Source: Dysidea avara (Eukaryota; Porifera; Demospongiae; Dictyoceratida; Dysideidae). Taken from it: DNA of 64,000 nt. A program made the position numbers and the translations under genes. The stretch is from the NCBI RefSeq assembly GCF_963678975.1, contig NC_089275.1, forward strand, positions 15,407,682 through 15,471,681. The letters run 5' to 3'. The notes under the pieces were generated by a model. That model did not search any database. It was not told the DNA's origin and saw only the letters and a list, made by a program, of their open reading frames with translations. Of the stretch, positions 36,005 to 48,291 are shown piece after piece (the first letter of the stretch is position 1; every line of letters begins with the position of its first letter).

Positions 36005-36060
36005 TTCTCTGAAATTCTTCACATCAATAATCATTTAGGTAGTTAGTAATGATATAAAAA
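36005..36060 (+). promoter_or_regulatory. copy E promoter: TTCTCTGAA and TATA box
   Basis: TTCTCTGAA at 36005-36013 and TATAAAAA from 36053. The TATA-to-ATG distance is 81 bp because nine bases of the leader are missing. Sequence upstream of the promoter does not match the B, D and F modules. Confidence 0.6.
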
Positions 36061-36133
36061 CTGTTACAGTTTGTACTCACTTCACTTCAACTAATCATTA
36101 CTTATCAGTGATAAACTTAGAAAATAATTTACA

Positions 36134-36879
36134 ATGAAGATCTTCTCACTGGCTATTGGATGTTTCTTCATCATTAGCACTCTGCACTCTTCCTCTTCAG
36201 CTGCTCCTACTCTACAACTACAACAACATCAAGCTCCTCTTTCACATGTTAAACGAAATCAAGATGACAGAAATGCTTTATTCATTGCATATAGTTGTCG
36301 GATAATGACAACAATTAACATTGTCAGAGATAAACTTGCTGTAAGTTCAACACAGACACTATGTTAAATACATATTTATGTATATTGTTCTGTTACAGTC
36401 TATGCCTGTAGAGCAATGTGCTAGGGGACTATTATCTACACTTCAAGGTGGACTTCTAACACGTTACCAACAGCTCGATGCACCTCAGTGTACTAATATT
36501 ACACACATTAATGCTTTCCTATTCAAACTAGTGTTCATGACAAATGATCCTCAAACATGAGACATCCTTTATCACTTACAAGTGGCAACAGCTAATCTTA
36601 ATCATATTCATGTGAGTTGAAACCAAACCCTCTACATTATCATGTGCAGTGTTTATATGATGTTTTGTGTTTGTTACACAGCTGGATCTAACAGGAGAGT
36701 ACTGTCCAACTTTCACTTTCAATGAATATTTACAAATATATAGACACATGGACCAAGTGTTCCATAATCCAGACAGTTTGTACTGCATACTCACCTCCCT
36801 AAACCACCACCTTCTTCCACTGTTAACAAATGAAGATCGTGGAGTTACCATTACTGAAATACCACAATGTCCAAGTTGA
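36134..36879 (+). pseudogene. array copy E: same gene with nonsense codon R123*
   Basis: Exons 36134-36340, 36399-36611 and 36682-36879. Codon 123 is TGA (36558-36560), the same mutation as in copy D, and L12F and F82S are shared too, so D and E descend from one already mutated copy. The rest of the frame is open; exon 3 has V146E and T154N. Splice sites are intact. A 122-residue product is possible; otherwise a pseudogene. Confidence 0.85.
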
Positions 36880-37139
36880 AAATTGAATACTGCATGTATG
36901 GATTATGGAATCTGATATGGACATGGTTTACTAAAATATATTGTGTATCATGAATGTAAATTAATTGTGTTGTATAGAAAATTAAAGTTATAAATTATTT
37001 TGAGCAAATAGCTATTGCAGGTGGGGAGGTGAGATAATGCCAGCACAATTTTATAAATATTAGGTACGAGTATGAAGTAAGAAAATCTACTGTTTGCACT
37101 GTTTCATTAAGAAACTCTGAAAAAAGTCATGATACGCAT

Positions 37140-38280
37140 GAACACTACCTGGTGATCAAGGTATCATAACGCTTCCATTATTATCATGGCAATTACTCTA
37201 TACATTTCTTACCCTTAGATGTCATGCAACTGACAGCTTGAGGGGCTCTACTATATTCATACTGTACACAACATGTATCACACGTAACACAGAGATAGAT
37301 ACACTTAATAATTAGTGAAGTGTTATAAGACATGAAGCTTCATTGAAGTATTTGACTATGTAATTTCAGGAAGACTGCCACTTTTGATCAATGCTTTTTC
37401 CAAATGTTTTAATATAACAGTCAACCACTATCAGACACATTGTGTGTATTTCATTTAAAAGGCTCTAGCTAAAATAATTTATTCGTAACAATACAGTGAG
37501 AATGGTCTATTATCTCAAGCCTTCTGTATAATGATCTGAAGGGGGCATGTCCCCTGACCCACATAATGGCATACAAGTCCATATCTTCTGTATTTAATCA
37601 AGTTCCATTGTGTAATTTCATGTACAAAACTTCCATACCCTCGACTCTCTAGTCTACTGCATCACACTTGCCAAGAGTATAAAAGTCATGTTCTCCTTGG
37701 CTTTTCTTAAGTTGCTTATGTAGTGTAATTCCGTGACTCTCCTTAAAAAGCTTGTCTTTACCACTTTAACCCAGTTTGCAGCTCTGGTGCACTTTCAGCT
37801 ACAGTTATGTTGATGATATAAAAATAAAGTATACAAGATGGAACAAATTGTATAATGCTGTATGTGCTATAGCTTATACATGCTTCAGTTTAGCATTATA
37901 AAATCTATGATCACCTAGTTCTAACTTGCTAATAATGTCTTTAGATTGTACACGAGCTACTGTCCCTGAGAGCACTGAATATTATACAATAATAGCTTTA
38001 TAAACATTAATTTTAAGGAAGTTTCAATGAAGCAACCACAATGTCATCTAGTTTTATAACATGGCTTTGTAACATAATATAGTTTCATTGTATCTTTTGT
38101 GAATATAATAAGTATACACAACCTTTAAATTTTATGCAGTATAGTCTTTGTACACAATAATAACAAATTGAAGAACAGGATTATACTTGGTAACAGAATG
38201 CATTAAATGCAGTACTGATAGTGATCTATATCACTAGAGTCATGTGTATGGAGTTACAATCTTCACCTGAAAATTATTAT
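37140..38280. repeat. downstream module of copy E with decayed minus-strand exon
   Basis: Collinear with 4870-6050. The sister of the 5302-5645 exon lies at about 37505-37800 and is broken by stops and indels (for example a TAA soon after the GLKW stretch). Confidence 0.65.
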
Positions 38281-38975
38281 CTCAATCTGAATGTGACCAG
38301 TTTCCGGAAACTTCAGAAACTTCCCTGGAGCCGCCCCTGGGACCACCCCAGGATTCACTACTGAGCTATGTATTAATGTCATATTTTGATCATGTTACTG
38401 AATTAGAACATATCATTATGTTTAAACTACACAAAATGATTATTTTTATTTATTTATTTATTTTATTTATTAAGGCTTTACAGCACAAGTGCTGAAGGTC
38501 CAAGTGCTGAAGATCTGTAGAACACCTGGTCCTACAGCGAGTCCTACAGCCTGTTTAAAGTTGTTACATAAAGTGTGTTTGAACAAGTTGATGTTGTGCT
38601 ACTTCTAAAAACCAGGCGCCATGGAGCTAGCTAACTCATCTGGAATTAACTATAGACAGTATATGAATCAACCGACTATGTATTACTATTTTAAACTCGT
38701 ATTTAGTAATTCATGGCTATTTATGGCTATGTACATAGCTTGCTACACTGCTGCTCTGGCTGAAGATTGTGATTGCTTTATTAGAGTGATTGACTGCTCT
38801 ATTAGAGCATCTCAATCTGAACATGACCAGTTTCCGGAAACCTCAGAAACTTCCCTGGAGCTACCCCTGGAACCACCCAAGGATTCACTACTGAGCTATG
38901 TATTAATGTGTTATTTTGATCATGTTACTGAATTAGAACATATCATTATGTTTATACTACACAAAATGATTATCA
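38280..38975. repeat. 165-bp direct repeat flanking a LINE 3'-tail-like insertion
   Basis: 38280-38444 and 38811-38975 are near-identical (CAGTTTCCGGAAAC..CAGAAACTTCCCTGGAG). Between them is a (TTTA)n run, a segment like a LINE 3' end (GGCTTTACAGCACAAGTGCT) and hairpin motifs with CTCTATTAGAG. The 146-codon frame at 38621-39061 crosses the second repeat and is not supported as a gene. Confidence 0.65.
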
Positions 38976-40140
38976 TTCTTGGACCAACACATCAACTGGT
39001 CACTAACTTGATATTGTTATCAAAACAAGTTACAAGTGAATGGACAAGTGTAGTAAAGTAGTAAACACTCAGTATAGGATAAATAATACAATTCTTGTGT
39101 ATCAACTATTGTGTGGAACAAGGAAGGAAATTCTGTGTTGTGATCTCACCAACTGACCATTAAATCCCTAATCCCATTCTATCCATAATTAATGAAATAA
39201 CCATTTTTCAGGAAAATGTTCACTAGCTACAAATTCATGCACAGAATATCCCAACAATTTGGTGTGTGAAAAAGAAAGTAACTCACTGGTACTATAGCTT
39301 GTCTTCATGAAGCATCCTGGCTGGACAGTTATTATACATTAATTATAATCTAAACAAGTTACAAGTGAGTGAACAAAAAATATTTTTAACTAACCAATTA
39401 GTTTATTAATGTTTGGTGATGTATGCAATTTCTTGTTAAAGCGGGTAATGTATACTTCCCACTTTTTGGAAGAAGAAGATTCCAAAATCCAAATCAGAAT
39501 TTAACATGCTGTCATAACCTGTGGATTATTAGGCCACATAAACTTAATTATTAGATTCATTTCTCATCCACATCCGCATAACCATTTTTCTTACCTCATC
39601 AAGGATTTTTTGCACAACTGGTGGCTAAGGGAGGCCAATTAGCACCTTTTATAGTTGGTACCTTGCTAAAGTAGTCTTTTAAAAGTGCATTTTGAGTCAT
39701 TTTTAGCTAGCTAATTCAGCTATCTAGTTAGTAGAAGTAAAATAAAAATCTTCCCTCCTGCACTGCTATAAATTTGAGTACAGGAGGATGAGAAACTAAT
39801 AAATAAGCTTATGTAGCCTTATGGATGTTTAGTGACTAAATATGGTAAGTACTGTACACATGTTAATACACAGTTACATGTGTACGTACTTCAAACATGA
39901 TGAGTAGGATATCAAACTGCAAAGTTGACAAAAGTTCAAAGCTCCAAATATCTTGCACCATGCACTCAAAATGTATGATGGACTGGTCTGTAGTATAAAG
40001 CTTAGAACTAATAAGTAGTAGTACCATAGTTTTGTACAGAATTTAAAAAAAAATAGTAACAATTGTTTCTCCAAGTTTCATACTATTTCCTCAACATATA
40101 CTGCACAACAATTATCCCTCTTCCCACATAGTACCACATA
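38976..40140. repeat. spacer module (E-F interval)
   Basis: Sister of 8650-10030 with the same order of landmarks. No intact gene. The minus donor near 39598 is kept. Confidence 0.65.
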
Positions 40141-40564
40141 TGTATGTCCAACTTATTTTAACAAAACTAGAACTACTCAGCTTGGAAATACCCATAAGAG
40201 CTCTTAAAATCCTTTAACTATATTTTGGCTAATATAGTTAGGATTGCTAAAGAAAATGCACACATCAACATCATCTGGGTGTCATAATGACTTATTTTAC
40301 ATGACATTCTACCAATCAGTTGTTTGTAATGAGACAATTATGATATATAAATACAGTAAAATACCTGTAAGGTTATCACTTAAAACTATGGACCATTCAT
40401 GTACCATCATCAGTATGTGTACTATTATAAACAATAGTCCCGTAGGTACTGAATTGTTTAGCATTGTTCAGTTAAGACTAATACAGTTTTGTTATTGACA
40501 AGATAATCGCCTATGCAAGCCTCCAGGATCTTTCTACACTACTACTAGTTCATTCAGAACTCAC

Positions 40565-40681
40565 CTCCTCTTCACTTCCTACCAATTGACATACTAACAC
40601 TGTTGCTATGATAATAACTAGACTGGATGATTGATCAGCAAATTCTGGATCATTGACAAGATGAATTATTTCTCTCAACTC
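40565..40681 (-). CDS. candidate minus-strand exon (copy F module)
   Basis: Sister of 10988-11104 with the same 39-codon length and a better donor (GAGGAG then GTGAGT). Reads ELREIIHLVNDPEFADQ.. and ends QLVGSEEE. Same caveats about the acceptor. Confidence 0.3.
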
Positions 40682-41274
40682 TCAAAGGTAACTTCAGATT
40701 ACATAGTTACAGTAAAATCTCACTTACATGGCTAGCACTTCTGCAATAGGTAACTGACCTCATCACATTAAACACAACCAATAGGTCCAAAACATAGTAA
40801 GACATGCTTCATTAATAAGACCATCTCAATAGGTGCCCTATTAATGTGGTTTAAATGTACTGATAAAAAGAATGATCAAACTGTAGCTAGTGGAACATTG
40901 TTAAAGAGAAGTAGACTACTTGTCATGGAAAAGCTAATAGAACCTGGGTACAGTTACTAAAGTTGAGCATTGGAAATTATGTACTAAGAATTCTGTAAAA
41001 TTATTGATAATCATTTCAGGCAAAATTGTCCAATATATAAACAACTACAGTAGTGTGCTAAAGATATAAAGATATGAATAATTGGAGCAATATAATAATA
41101 TTGACAACCCCTATAGCATCATGCAATCAATGTTCACTGCAGTTACAACATTTATCTCACCTCATTACTTGTACTGAATATCAGAGCAATACAATAAGTA
41201 AACTTCAACAATCTAAAAGTAAAAACAATGTATACATATTATTGTGCCTGTTATGAAAATGTGCATATCTTTAC

Positions 41275-41346
41275 CTGTCCCCTCTTCTTCTCTATCTTGG
41301 CATGCTTTGCCATTAGCCAGACACAAGATGCCTCATCAACCAATCC
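41275..41346 (-). CDS. candidate minus-strand internal exon (copy F module)
   Basis: Same 24-residue reading and splice sites as 12784-12855. Identity at the protein level with the B module exon is consistent with the recent duplication of the B and F units. Confidence 0.48.
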
Positions 41347-41438
41347 CTAACAGAGACACAACAATACGATAAGCACAACACTGAAGCATACAGAATGACC
41401 CTTCACACTAGAAGATACACATCACAACAGAAACTGGG

Positions 41439-41774
41439 TTACCAATCCAACTGCTCTTTAGTGTTTTTAATGCAATGGATATTATATGACTGTTCTATTA
41501 GAGTAGCTTTAGAGGAATCCTTAAAAGTGACTACTCTATTAGAAATATTCCACAAGCAGATGTGTGCTACATATGTGTACAACAGTAGATTTTTAGAGTG
41601 TGACCACACAACTTCAAGTGCTAAAACATTTAGGTACATATAATACACACTTTGGTTATTAGAGTGCCGTATTAAGAAGAAGTGATAGTCATCACACGAT
41701 TCCCTCATCAGATTGGTACTGCTACAGAAAATCTTATCCTCATCAGGAATGCTGACATAACATGGCTCTGGGTA
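41439..41774 (-). CDS. candidate minus-strand exon or decayed exon
   Basis: After an acceptor-like TTGTTCACAG on the minus strand the frame opens YPEPCYVSIPDEDKIF, then CSSTNLMRESCDDYHFFL, and stays open to the stop at 41439. The B sister (near 13260-13330) has a 4-bp insertion that shifts this frame. In the D sister the first part is open, but it stops early. The true 3' end is unknown. No family recognised. Confidence 0.3.
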   Translation of the reverse strand, partial: YPEPCYVSIPDEDKIFCSSTNLMRESCDDYHFFLIRHSNNQSVYYMYLNVLALEVVWSHSKNLLLYTYVAHICLWNISNRVVTFKDSSKATLIEQSYNIHCIKNTKEQLDW

Positions 41775-42348
41775 CTGTGAACAAGCAATTAAATTAAATA
41801 AATACAGTCTGAAAGTGTTTTAAGAAATTACAGCCAACAAATATATACTCTAAAAGTACATAAAGTTTGTCCAAACTCAGAGAATAAATAGTGTCATTAC
41901 TACTTGTGAAAACAATGGTTTCAAACCAAGTAATCAATAAAACTGTGTAAAAAGCACTTTTTATAAGTCTAAACAGCTTCCCCATAATAGTCCATAGTAT
42001 TCCAATTATCTATTACAACTACACTGCATGTTCATTTACACTCAAGATGTACAGGTGGAGAGTGTACACTGTTTAACTTTCTGTGTACACATACTAATTG
42101 TTCATAGTACTAATTGCTGATTTTTAAATATTTAAAAAGTTGCAAAAAAGTACATACATTGTGCTATCCACATGCATGTCTTCAAGTCTTCACACATCAC
42201 AAATTTGATGACTAGGTGCTGTACAATTTTGTAAATAACTCTAACAGTAAAATTAATGTTGTTTGTGACAGCCTAATGGTGGATCTATGATAAATACACA
42301 TACTAGTGGATCTTTCCTTTCTAAGTATGAATCACACTTCATGTAATA

Positions 42349-42404
42349 TTCTCTGAAATTCTTCACATGAATGATCATTTAGGTAGTTAGTAATAGTATA
42401 AAAA
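42349..42404 (+). promoter_or_regulatory. copy F promoter: TTCTCTGAA and TATA box
   Basis: TTCTCTGAA at 42349-42357 and TATAAAAA from 42397, 90 bp before the ATG. Confidence 0.6.
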
Positions 42405-42486
42405 CCATTAGAGTTTGTACTCACTTCACTTCAACTAATCATTACTTATCAATGATAAACTTAGTGACATTATAAGATAATTTACA

Positions 42487-43232
42487 ATGAAGATCTTCTC
42501 ACTGGCTATTGGATGTTTCTTGATCATTAGCACTGTGCACTCTTGCTCTTCAGCTGCCCCTACTCTACAACTACAACAACTTCAAGCTCCTCTTTCACAC
42601 GTTAAATGAAATCAAGATGACAGAAATGCTTTATTCATTGCATATAGTTGTCGGATTATGACAACAATTGACATTGTCAGAGATAAACTTGCTGTAAGTT
42701 CAACACAGACACTATGTTAAATACATATTTATGTATATTGTTCTGTTACAGTCTATGCCTGAAGACCGATGTGCTAGGGGACCATTATTTACACTTCCAG
42801 GTGGACTTCTAACACGTTACCAACAGCTCGATGCACCTCAGTGTACTAATATTACACACATTAATGCTTTCCTATTCAAACTAGTCTTCATGACAAATGA
42901 TCCTCAAACACGAGAAATCCTTTATTACTTACAAGTGGCAACAGCTAATCTTAATCATATTCATGTGAGTTGAAACCAAACCCTCTACATTAACATGTGC
43001 AGTGTTTATATGATGTTTTGTGTTTGTTACACAGCTGGATTTAACAGGAGTGTATTGTCCAACTTTCACTTTCACTGAACATTTACAAATATATAGACAC
43101 ATGGGCCAAGTGTTCCATAATCCAGACAGTTTGTACTGCATACTCACCTCCCTAAACCATCATCTTCGTTCACTGTTAACAAATGAAGATCGTGGAGTTA
43201 CCATTACTGAAATACCACAATGTCCAAGTTGA
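42487..43232 (+). pseudogene. array copy F: same gene with nonsense codon R41*
   Basis: Exons 42487-42693, 42752-42964 and 43035-43232 with intact splice sites. Codon 41, the Arg of the dibasic site, is TGA (42607-42609), leaving only the signal peptide and leader. Further changes are S20C (HSCSS), H32L, V73E with E74D, D124E and H128Y in exon 2, and Y156H, D164G, L185R and P186S in exon 3. It has drifted more than the others, as expected of a pseudogene. The stop is again a CpG transition (CGA to TGA). Confidence 0.87.
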
Positions 43233-45024
43233 AACTTGAATACTGCATGTATGAATTATGGAATCTGATATGGACATGATTTACTAAAATAATATATTGT
43301 GTATCATGGATGTACATTAATTTTTGTGTTGTATAAGAAATTAAAGGTATAATATGAACAAAATAGCTGTAGCTGTTGCAGGTTGGGATGCGATCATAAT
43401 ACTGAAATAATTTTTAAAAATAACAGATACATGGAGATATGCAGTAGAAAATTCTGCTGTTTGCACTGTTTCATTAAGAAACTCTAATAACAAAGTGACA
43501 ATTCTAATACAAGTTATACTAAGCAGTCAGGTAGACAGATCATTAATAATGGTATAATATACCAATATATTTTATGTACATTAGAGGATGTTTCAAAACT
43601 ATCTATATATGTTATGCTAACGTGTTTATAATTGTACTCCATTGAACAAAATTGTAGAGAAGCCATGATATGCATGAACACTACCTGGTGATCAGGTTAT
43701 CATAACACTTCCATTATACTTGTTGTCATGGCAATTCTTACTCTTAGATGTCATGCACCTGACAGCTTGGGGTTCTACTATATGGGGTTCTACTAGTAAA
43801 TTTTATTACTGTACACAACTTATATAACACATAACACAGAGATAGATAGTGAAGTAAGATTGTTATAAAACAGATAAAGTGCAACTTTTTCTGAAGCATC
43901 GTTGAAGTATTAGACTAATTTCAGAAGGACTGCCACTCTTCCGGTCCATTGTTATTATCAATGTTTGTACTAAATACTCTAATATAACAGTCAACCACTA
44001 TATATCAGTCTGTATTTCTTTTTAAAAGCTTTAGCTAATATAATTTATTTGTAACAATACAGTGAGAACAGTGTCTCAGACTTTCTGTATAATAATCTGA
44101 AATATTCCTGGGGGCATGTCTTCTGTATTTTCACATTCCATTGTGTAATTTCATTTACAAAAGTGCTGTACCCTTTCTTCTCTAGCCTGCTGCATCACAC
44201 CTGCCAAGATTATAAGGATCAGAAAAGCCATGCTCTCCTTGGCTTAGTTTTCTTAATTAAGTTGCTTATGCAGCGTAAGCAATCTGGTGGTGGCTTATGC
44301 AGCACAGGCCAGTACCAGGGCATGACCTTGACATGTTACAACATGTTTAAAATATAGACCAATGTAAAGTTAATTGACATCTTACTAGTGTAGTTGGATG
44401 GTGTGTTCAATGAGCCACTTGTGACTTGATCATTCAAATAATTATAGACATTTTGAGGCAATTTATAACAATCCTATGTTACAGACTGTTTCATGGATTA
44501 ACAAGGTACAACATAAACTCTGCTTTCAAAGGAATGAACAAGAAGTGTAAGCATGTCTGACAAGCATTGTAGCCATCCAAACAAGCAGTATATAGATGTA
44601 GTTTGTTGCCCCAACAACAAACAAAAGTTAACAGGCTACCTTCCATTGGGTAGGCTGTCTGGATGGATCAAGAAGTGTGACCATCTGTTACCTGGTCAAC
44701 TAAGTGCACGTCATAATTAAATTCTACAAGCTTAATATAGTAACAGGTCAGGTTTTGCATGCTCATCATAATTGTTATTGTCACACTATGATGGTTTGGT
44801 GCTTGACCAGAATTAATGAACCTCAAATATTCCTATTCCTCAGGCGATAGTGGACCTAAACTTGTGAAATCAGCAATATTGATTTACATATCATTGTGTA
44901 TGTATTCTATACTATACACTTGTTACTGATACTCTGCAGTGCTGTCGCCATAGCAATTAGTGTATGCTTGCTGTATATATATTTATATACTTTAGTTATT
45001 TAGCACATTTTATCATTTCTTGTG

Positions 45025-45079
<55 letters not shown>

Positions 45080-46170
45080 TATTAAGTGTTTATCCAACTA
45101 CTTTGGGCGCATATTGCTGAACAATTAAAGTAAATATATACCCAGTCTAAAATAACTGTATGTGTTATCACTGAATGCTAAATGTCATTAAAATTGATGT
45201 GTCGCAACTAAATGTGCTGATCTTTGTTGCAATGTTGCTGCTGAATATTGTTACTGAATGTAGCTGCTGCTGAATATCATAGCGTCTGTGTGCAGTAAAG
45301 TCTGTGCAGCGACTGTTGTAATGTTTGTTGCGCTTGAATGTTGTAATGCTTGTTGCGACTAAATGTTTGTAATGTCACTCACAGTTAGCTGAATGTGCAT
45401 GAAGCACAGGGAAGTTATACATGTGTGCAAGCGTTTGCAATGCAGAATATGCAGTGTCATAATGTCCGGTATCAGTACTGTTGGGTGTAAGTAATGCTGG
45501 ATATGTAGTAAGTGAAGTTAACTGTGACAGTGATAACACATGTACATTTTCTACCCAAGCTGATGCATCCTATCTCAGTTTCCCTACCTCCCCCAAAGAG
45601 TTGTATGTATATTTGCATATGTATGCGTGTCTGTATAGTGATGTGTTGTTGTAATATGTTGTGGTCACATACTGTAATGTTATAGAGCTCAGTACGGTGG
45701 AAGGGTGGTTTGTGTAGGAAAGCCTGCAGTAATGTGTCGTGGTATGAATGTTTGTATGTACTCAAGGTAGCACGTTAAATTTTAGACAATTTTATGCATT
45801 TCCAGCACCTTTTAAAGTTTCCACACTTATTATCATCTTTATGACAACTTGATGTTTACAACAGTTAGTCAACCAACATCAAACTTGATTAAACTCTGTG
45901 GAAATTCTTTATTCCACATAGTAGGACAGATATTGACCAAACAACAGTTCTTATAATCCTGTATATTTTGCCTAGTTAGCAGATATAGTTAGGATTGCTA
46001 CACACATTCACTGCTACTAGCTAACTATATTGTATAATCTTCTGTTTATTGATTATAATGAGGATGTATCCTCCTGATCTTCAATCTCATGAGTGCATGT
46101 GGGATTATTACAAGGAAAGTTATCTCTATTTTTTTACAGGTATTCACTGAAAGGCTGTTAGATCAATCTT
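43233..46170. repeat. downstream module of copy F
   Basis: Collinear with 14789-17240. It also has the 43860-44280 piece with a decayed sister of the 5302-5645 exon (GTATTTTCACATTCC region). A (GT)n microsatellite interrupted by TTT lies at about 45020-45080. Confidence 0.72.
45020..45080. repeat. (GT)n microsatellite
   Basis: Three GTGTGTG blocks separated by GTTTGTG. The sister near 16120-16140 has only a few units, so the tract expanded after duplication. Confidence 0.9.
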
Positions 46171-47260
46171 GCGTGCTATGTTATATTTTGCAGTCAACTA
46201 CTTGCCATTAACGAGTTATAAATGAATGAACAGGTGTAGTAAACTAGTAAACACTCAGTATAGGATAAATAATACAATTCTTGTGTATCAACTATTGTGT
46301 GGAACAAGGAAGGAAATTCTGTGTTGTGATCTCATCAACTAACCATTAGATCCCTAATCCCATTCTATCCATAATTAATCAAATAACCATTTTCAAGAAA
46401 AACTTCACTGGCTACACATTCATGCACAGAATATCCCAGCACAAAATGTACAATATATTTTTAAAGCCACATATTCTAGCTCCTGTCACAGTGCTGCAGC
46501 TGCACAAATTGAAAGATTTTCATAATGTTTTCTATGAATTTATCTTAACGAAACATAAAAACTATACAAACACAAACATTATTTTTCTTGCTACTTCAAT
46601 TTACTGTATGCACAGTATAGCTATGTACGTAGTAGTGATATTTCTAACCACATCTGCTAACAGAACCAAAAAAGGCTAAGAGGTACTTACTAAGACTTAA
46701 AGTGTGGGATCTGGTGTGTGAAAAAGACAGTAACTCACCGGTACTATCTTGTCTTCATGGAACATCCTGACTAGACAGTTATTATACATTAATTATAATC
46801 TAAACAAGTTACAAGTGAGTGAACAAAAACTATTTGTAGCTAACCAATATGTTTATTAATGTTTGGTGATGTATAATGTCTTGTTCAAGCTGGTAATGTA
46901 TACTTCCTACTGTTTGGAAGAAGAAGATTCCAAAATCCAATCAAAATTTGACGAACTCTCATAACCAGTAGATTATCATGATATCCTTATATGGTATCCC
47001 TTAATGAATGCCTTAATGACTAAATATGGTAAGTATTGTACACATGTTAATACACAGTTACATGTGTACTTCAAACATGATGTAGTAGGATATCAAACTG
47101 TAAAGTTAACAAAAGTAATATCTTGCACCACTCAAAATATTTATGATGGACTGGTCTGCAGTAGTATAAAGCTCAGAACCATGCATGATTGTGCAAAATT
47201 ACATAATACAAAAATAATGTACCAATTGCTTCTCCAGGTTTTCATGCATTATTTCCTCAA
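46171..47260. repeat. spacer module (F-G interval)
   Basis: Sister of 17240-18260 and 8580-9470, shorter. No gene recognised; 47261-47400 is unassigned. Confidence 0.6.
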
Positions 47261-47407
47261 GCATTTGTAACTAACAGCTCATTGTTTTGAAAAGTTTCAA
47301 ATCAACCACTAGGTACAGTGTGTACAATATACATGTTACAGTAGTTATTTATGACACGTTAACATATTTCCTTTCCAAGTATTTTCTCCATAACATCACG
47401 TTTAATG

Positions 47408-47463
47408 TTCCCTGAAATTCTTCACATCAATGATCATTTAGGTAGTTAGTAATAGTATAAAAA
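47408..47463 (+). promoter_or_regulatory. copy G promoter: TTCCCTGAA and TATA box
   Basis: TTCCCTGAA at 47408-47416 and TATAAAAA from 47456, 90 bp before the ATG. The spacer bases of the palindrome differ from the other copies, but both half-sites are kept. Confidence 0.62.
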
Positions 47464-47545
47464 CCATTAGAGTTTGTACTCACTTCACTTCAACTAATCA
47501 TTACATATCAGTGATAAACTTGTTAACATTATAAGATAATTTACA

Positions 47546-48291
47546 ATGAAGATCTTTTCACTGGCTATTGGATGTTTCTTGATCATTAGCACTCTGCACT
47601 CTTCCTCTTCAGCTGCTCCTACTCTACAACTACAACAACATCAAGCTCCTCTTTCACATGTTAAACGAAATCAAGATGACAGAAATGCTTTATTCATTGC
47701 ATATAGTTGTCGGATACTGACAACAATTGACATTGTCAGAGATAAACTTGCTGTAAGTTCAACACAGACACTATGTTAAATACATATTTATGTATATTGC
47801 TTTGTTACAGTCTATGCCTGTAGAGCGATGTGCTAGGGGACCATTATTTACACTTCCAGGTGGACTTCTAACACGTTACCAACAGCTCGATGCACCTCAG
47901 TGTACTAATATTACACACATTAATGCTTTCTTATTCAAACTAGTGTTCATGACAAATGATCCTCAAACACGAGACATCCTTTATCACTTACAAGTGGCAA
48001 CAGCTAATCTTAATCATATTCATGTGAGTTGAAACCAAACCCTCTACATTAACATGTGCAGTGTTTATATGATGTTTTGTGTTTGTTACACAGCTGGATC
48101 TAACAGGAGTGTACTGTCCAACTTTCACTTTCTCTGAATATTTACAAATATATAGACACATGGACCAAGTGTTCCATAATCCAGACAGTTTGTACTGCAT
48201 ACTCACCTCCCTAAACCATCACCTTCTTCCACTGTTAACAAATGAAGATTGTGGAGTTACCATTACTGAAATACCACAATGTCCGAGTTGA
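47546..48291 (+). CDS. array copy G: secreted helical protein, open, with extra cysteine
   Basis: Exons 47546-47752, 47811-48023 and 48094-48291 give 205 residues with 58-bp and 70-bp phase-0 introns. Signal peptide, K40-R41, N102 sequon and all six cysteines are present. Differences from B are M58L, N62D, Q75R, Q85P, S117T, T154S, V157L, R193C and P202Q. R193C adds a seventh cysteine ten residues before C203 and is a CpG transition (CGT to TGT). This is the last copy of the array in this window. The downstream flank diverges from the other modules after about 48.6 kb. Confidence 0.87.

Larger units (their letters stand above)
40141..42345. repeat. proximal upstream module of copy F
   Basis: Collinear with 10530-13900 and 28961-31420. 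It contains minus-strand candidate exons at 40565-40681, 41275-41346 and an open frame from 41774 downwards. Confidence 0.7.

Noticed and set aside
38621..39061. 146-codon frame MELANSSGINY..
   Set aside because: It spans hairpin motifs, the 165-bp repeat and spacer module sequence; no coding conservation in the sister at 8.6 kb.
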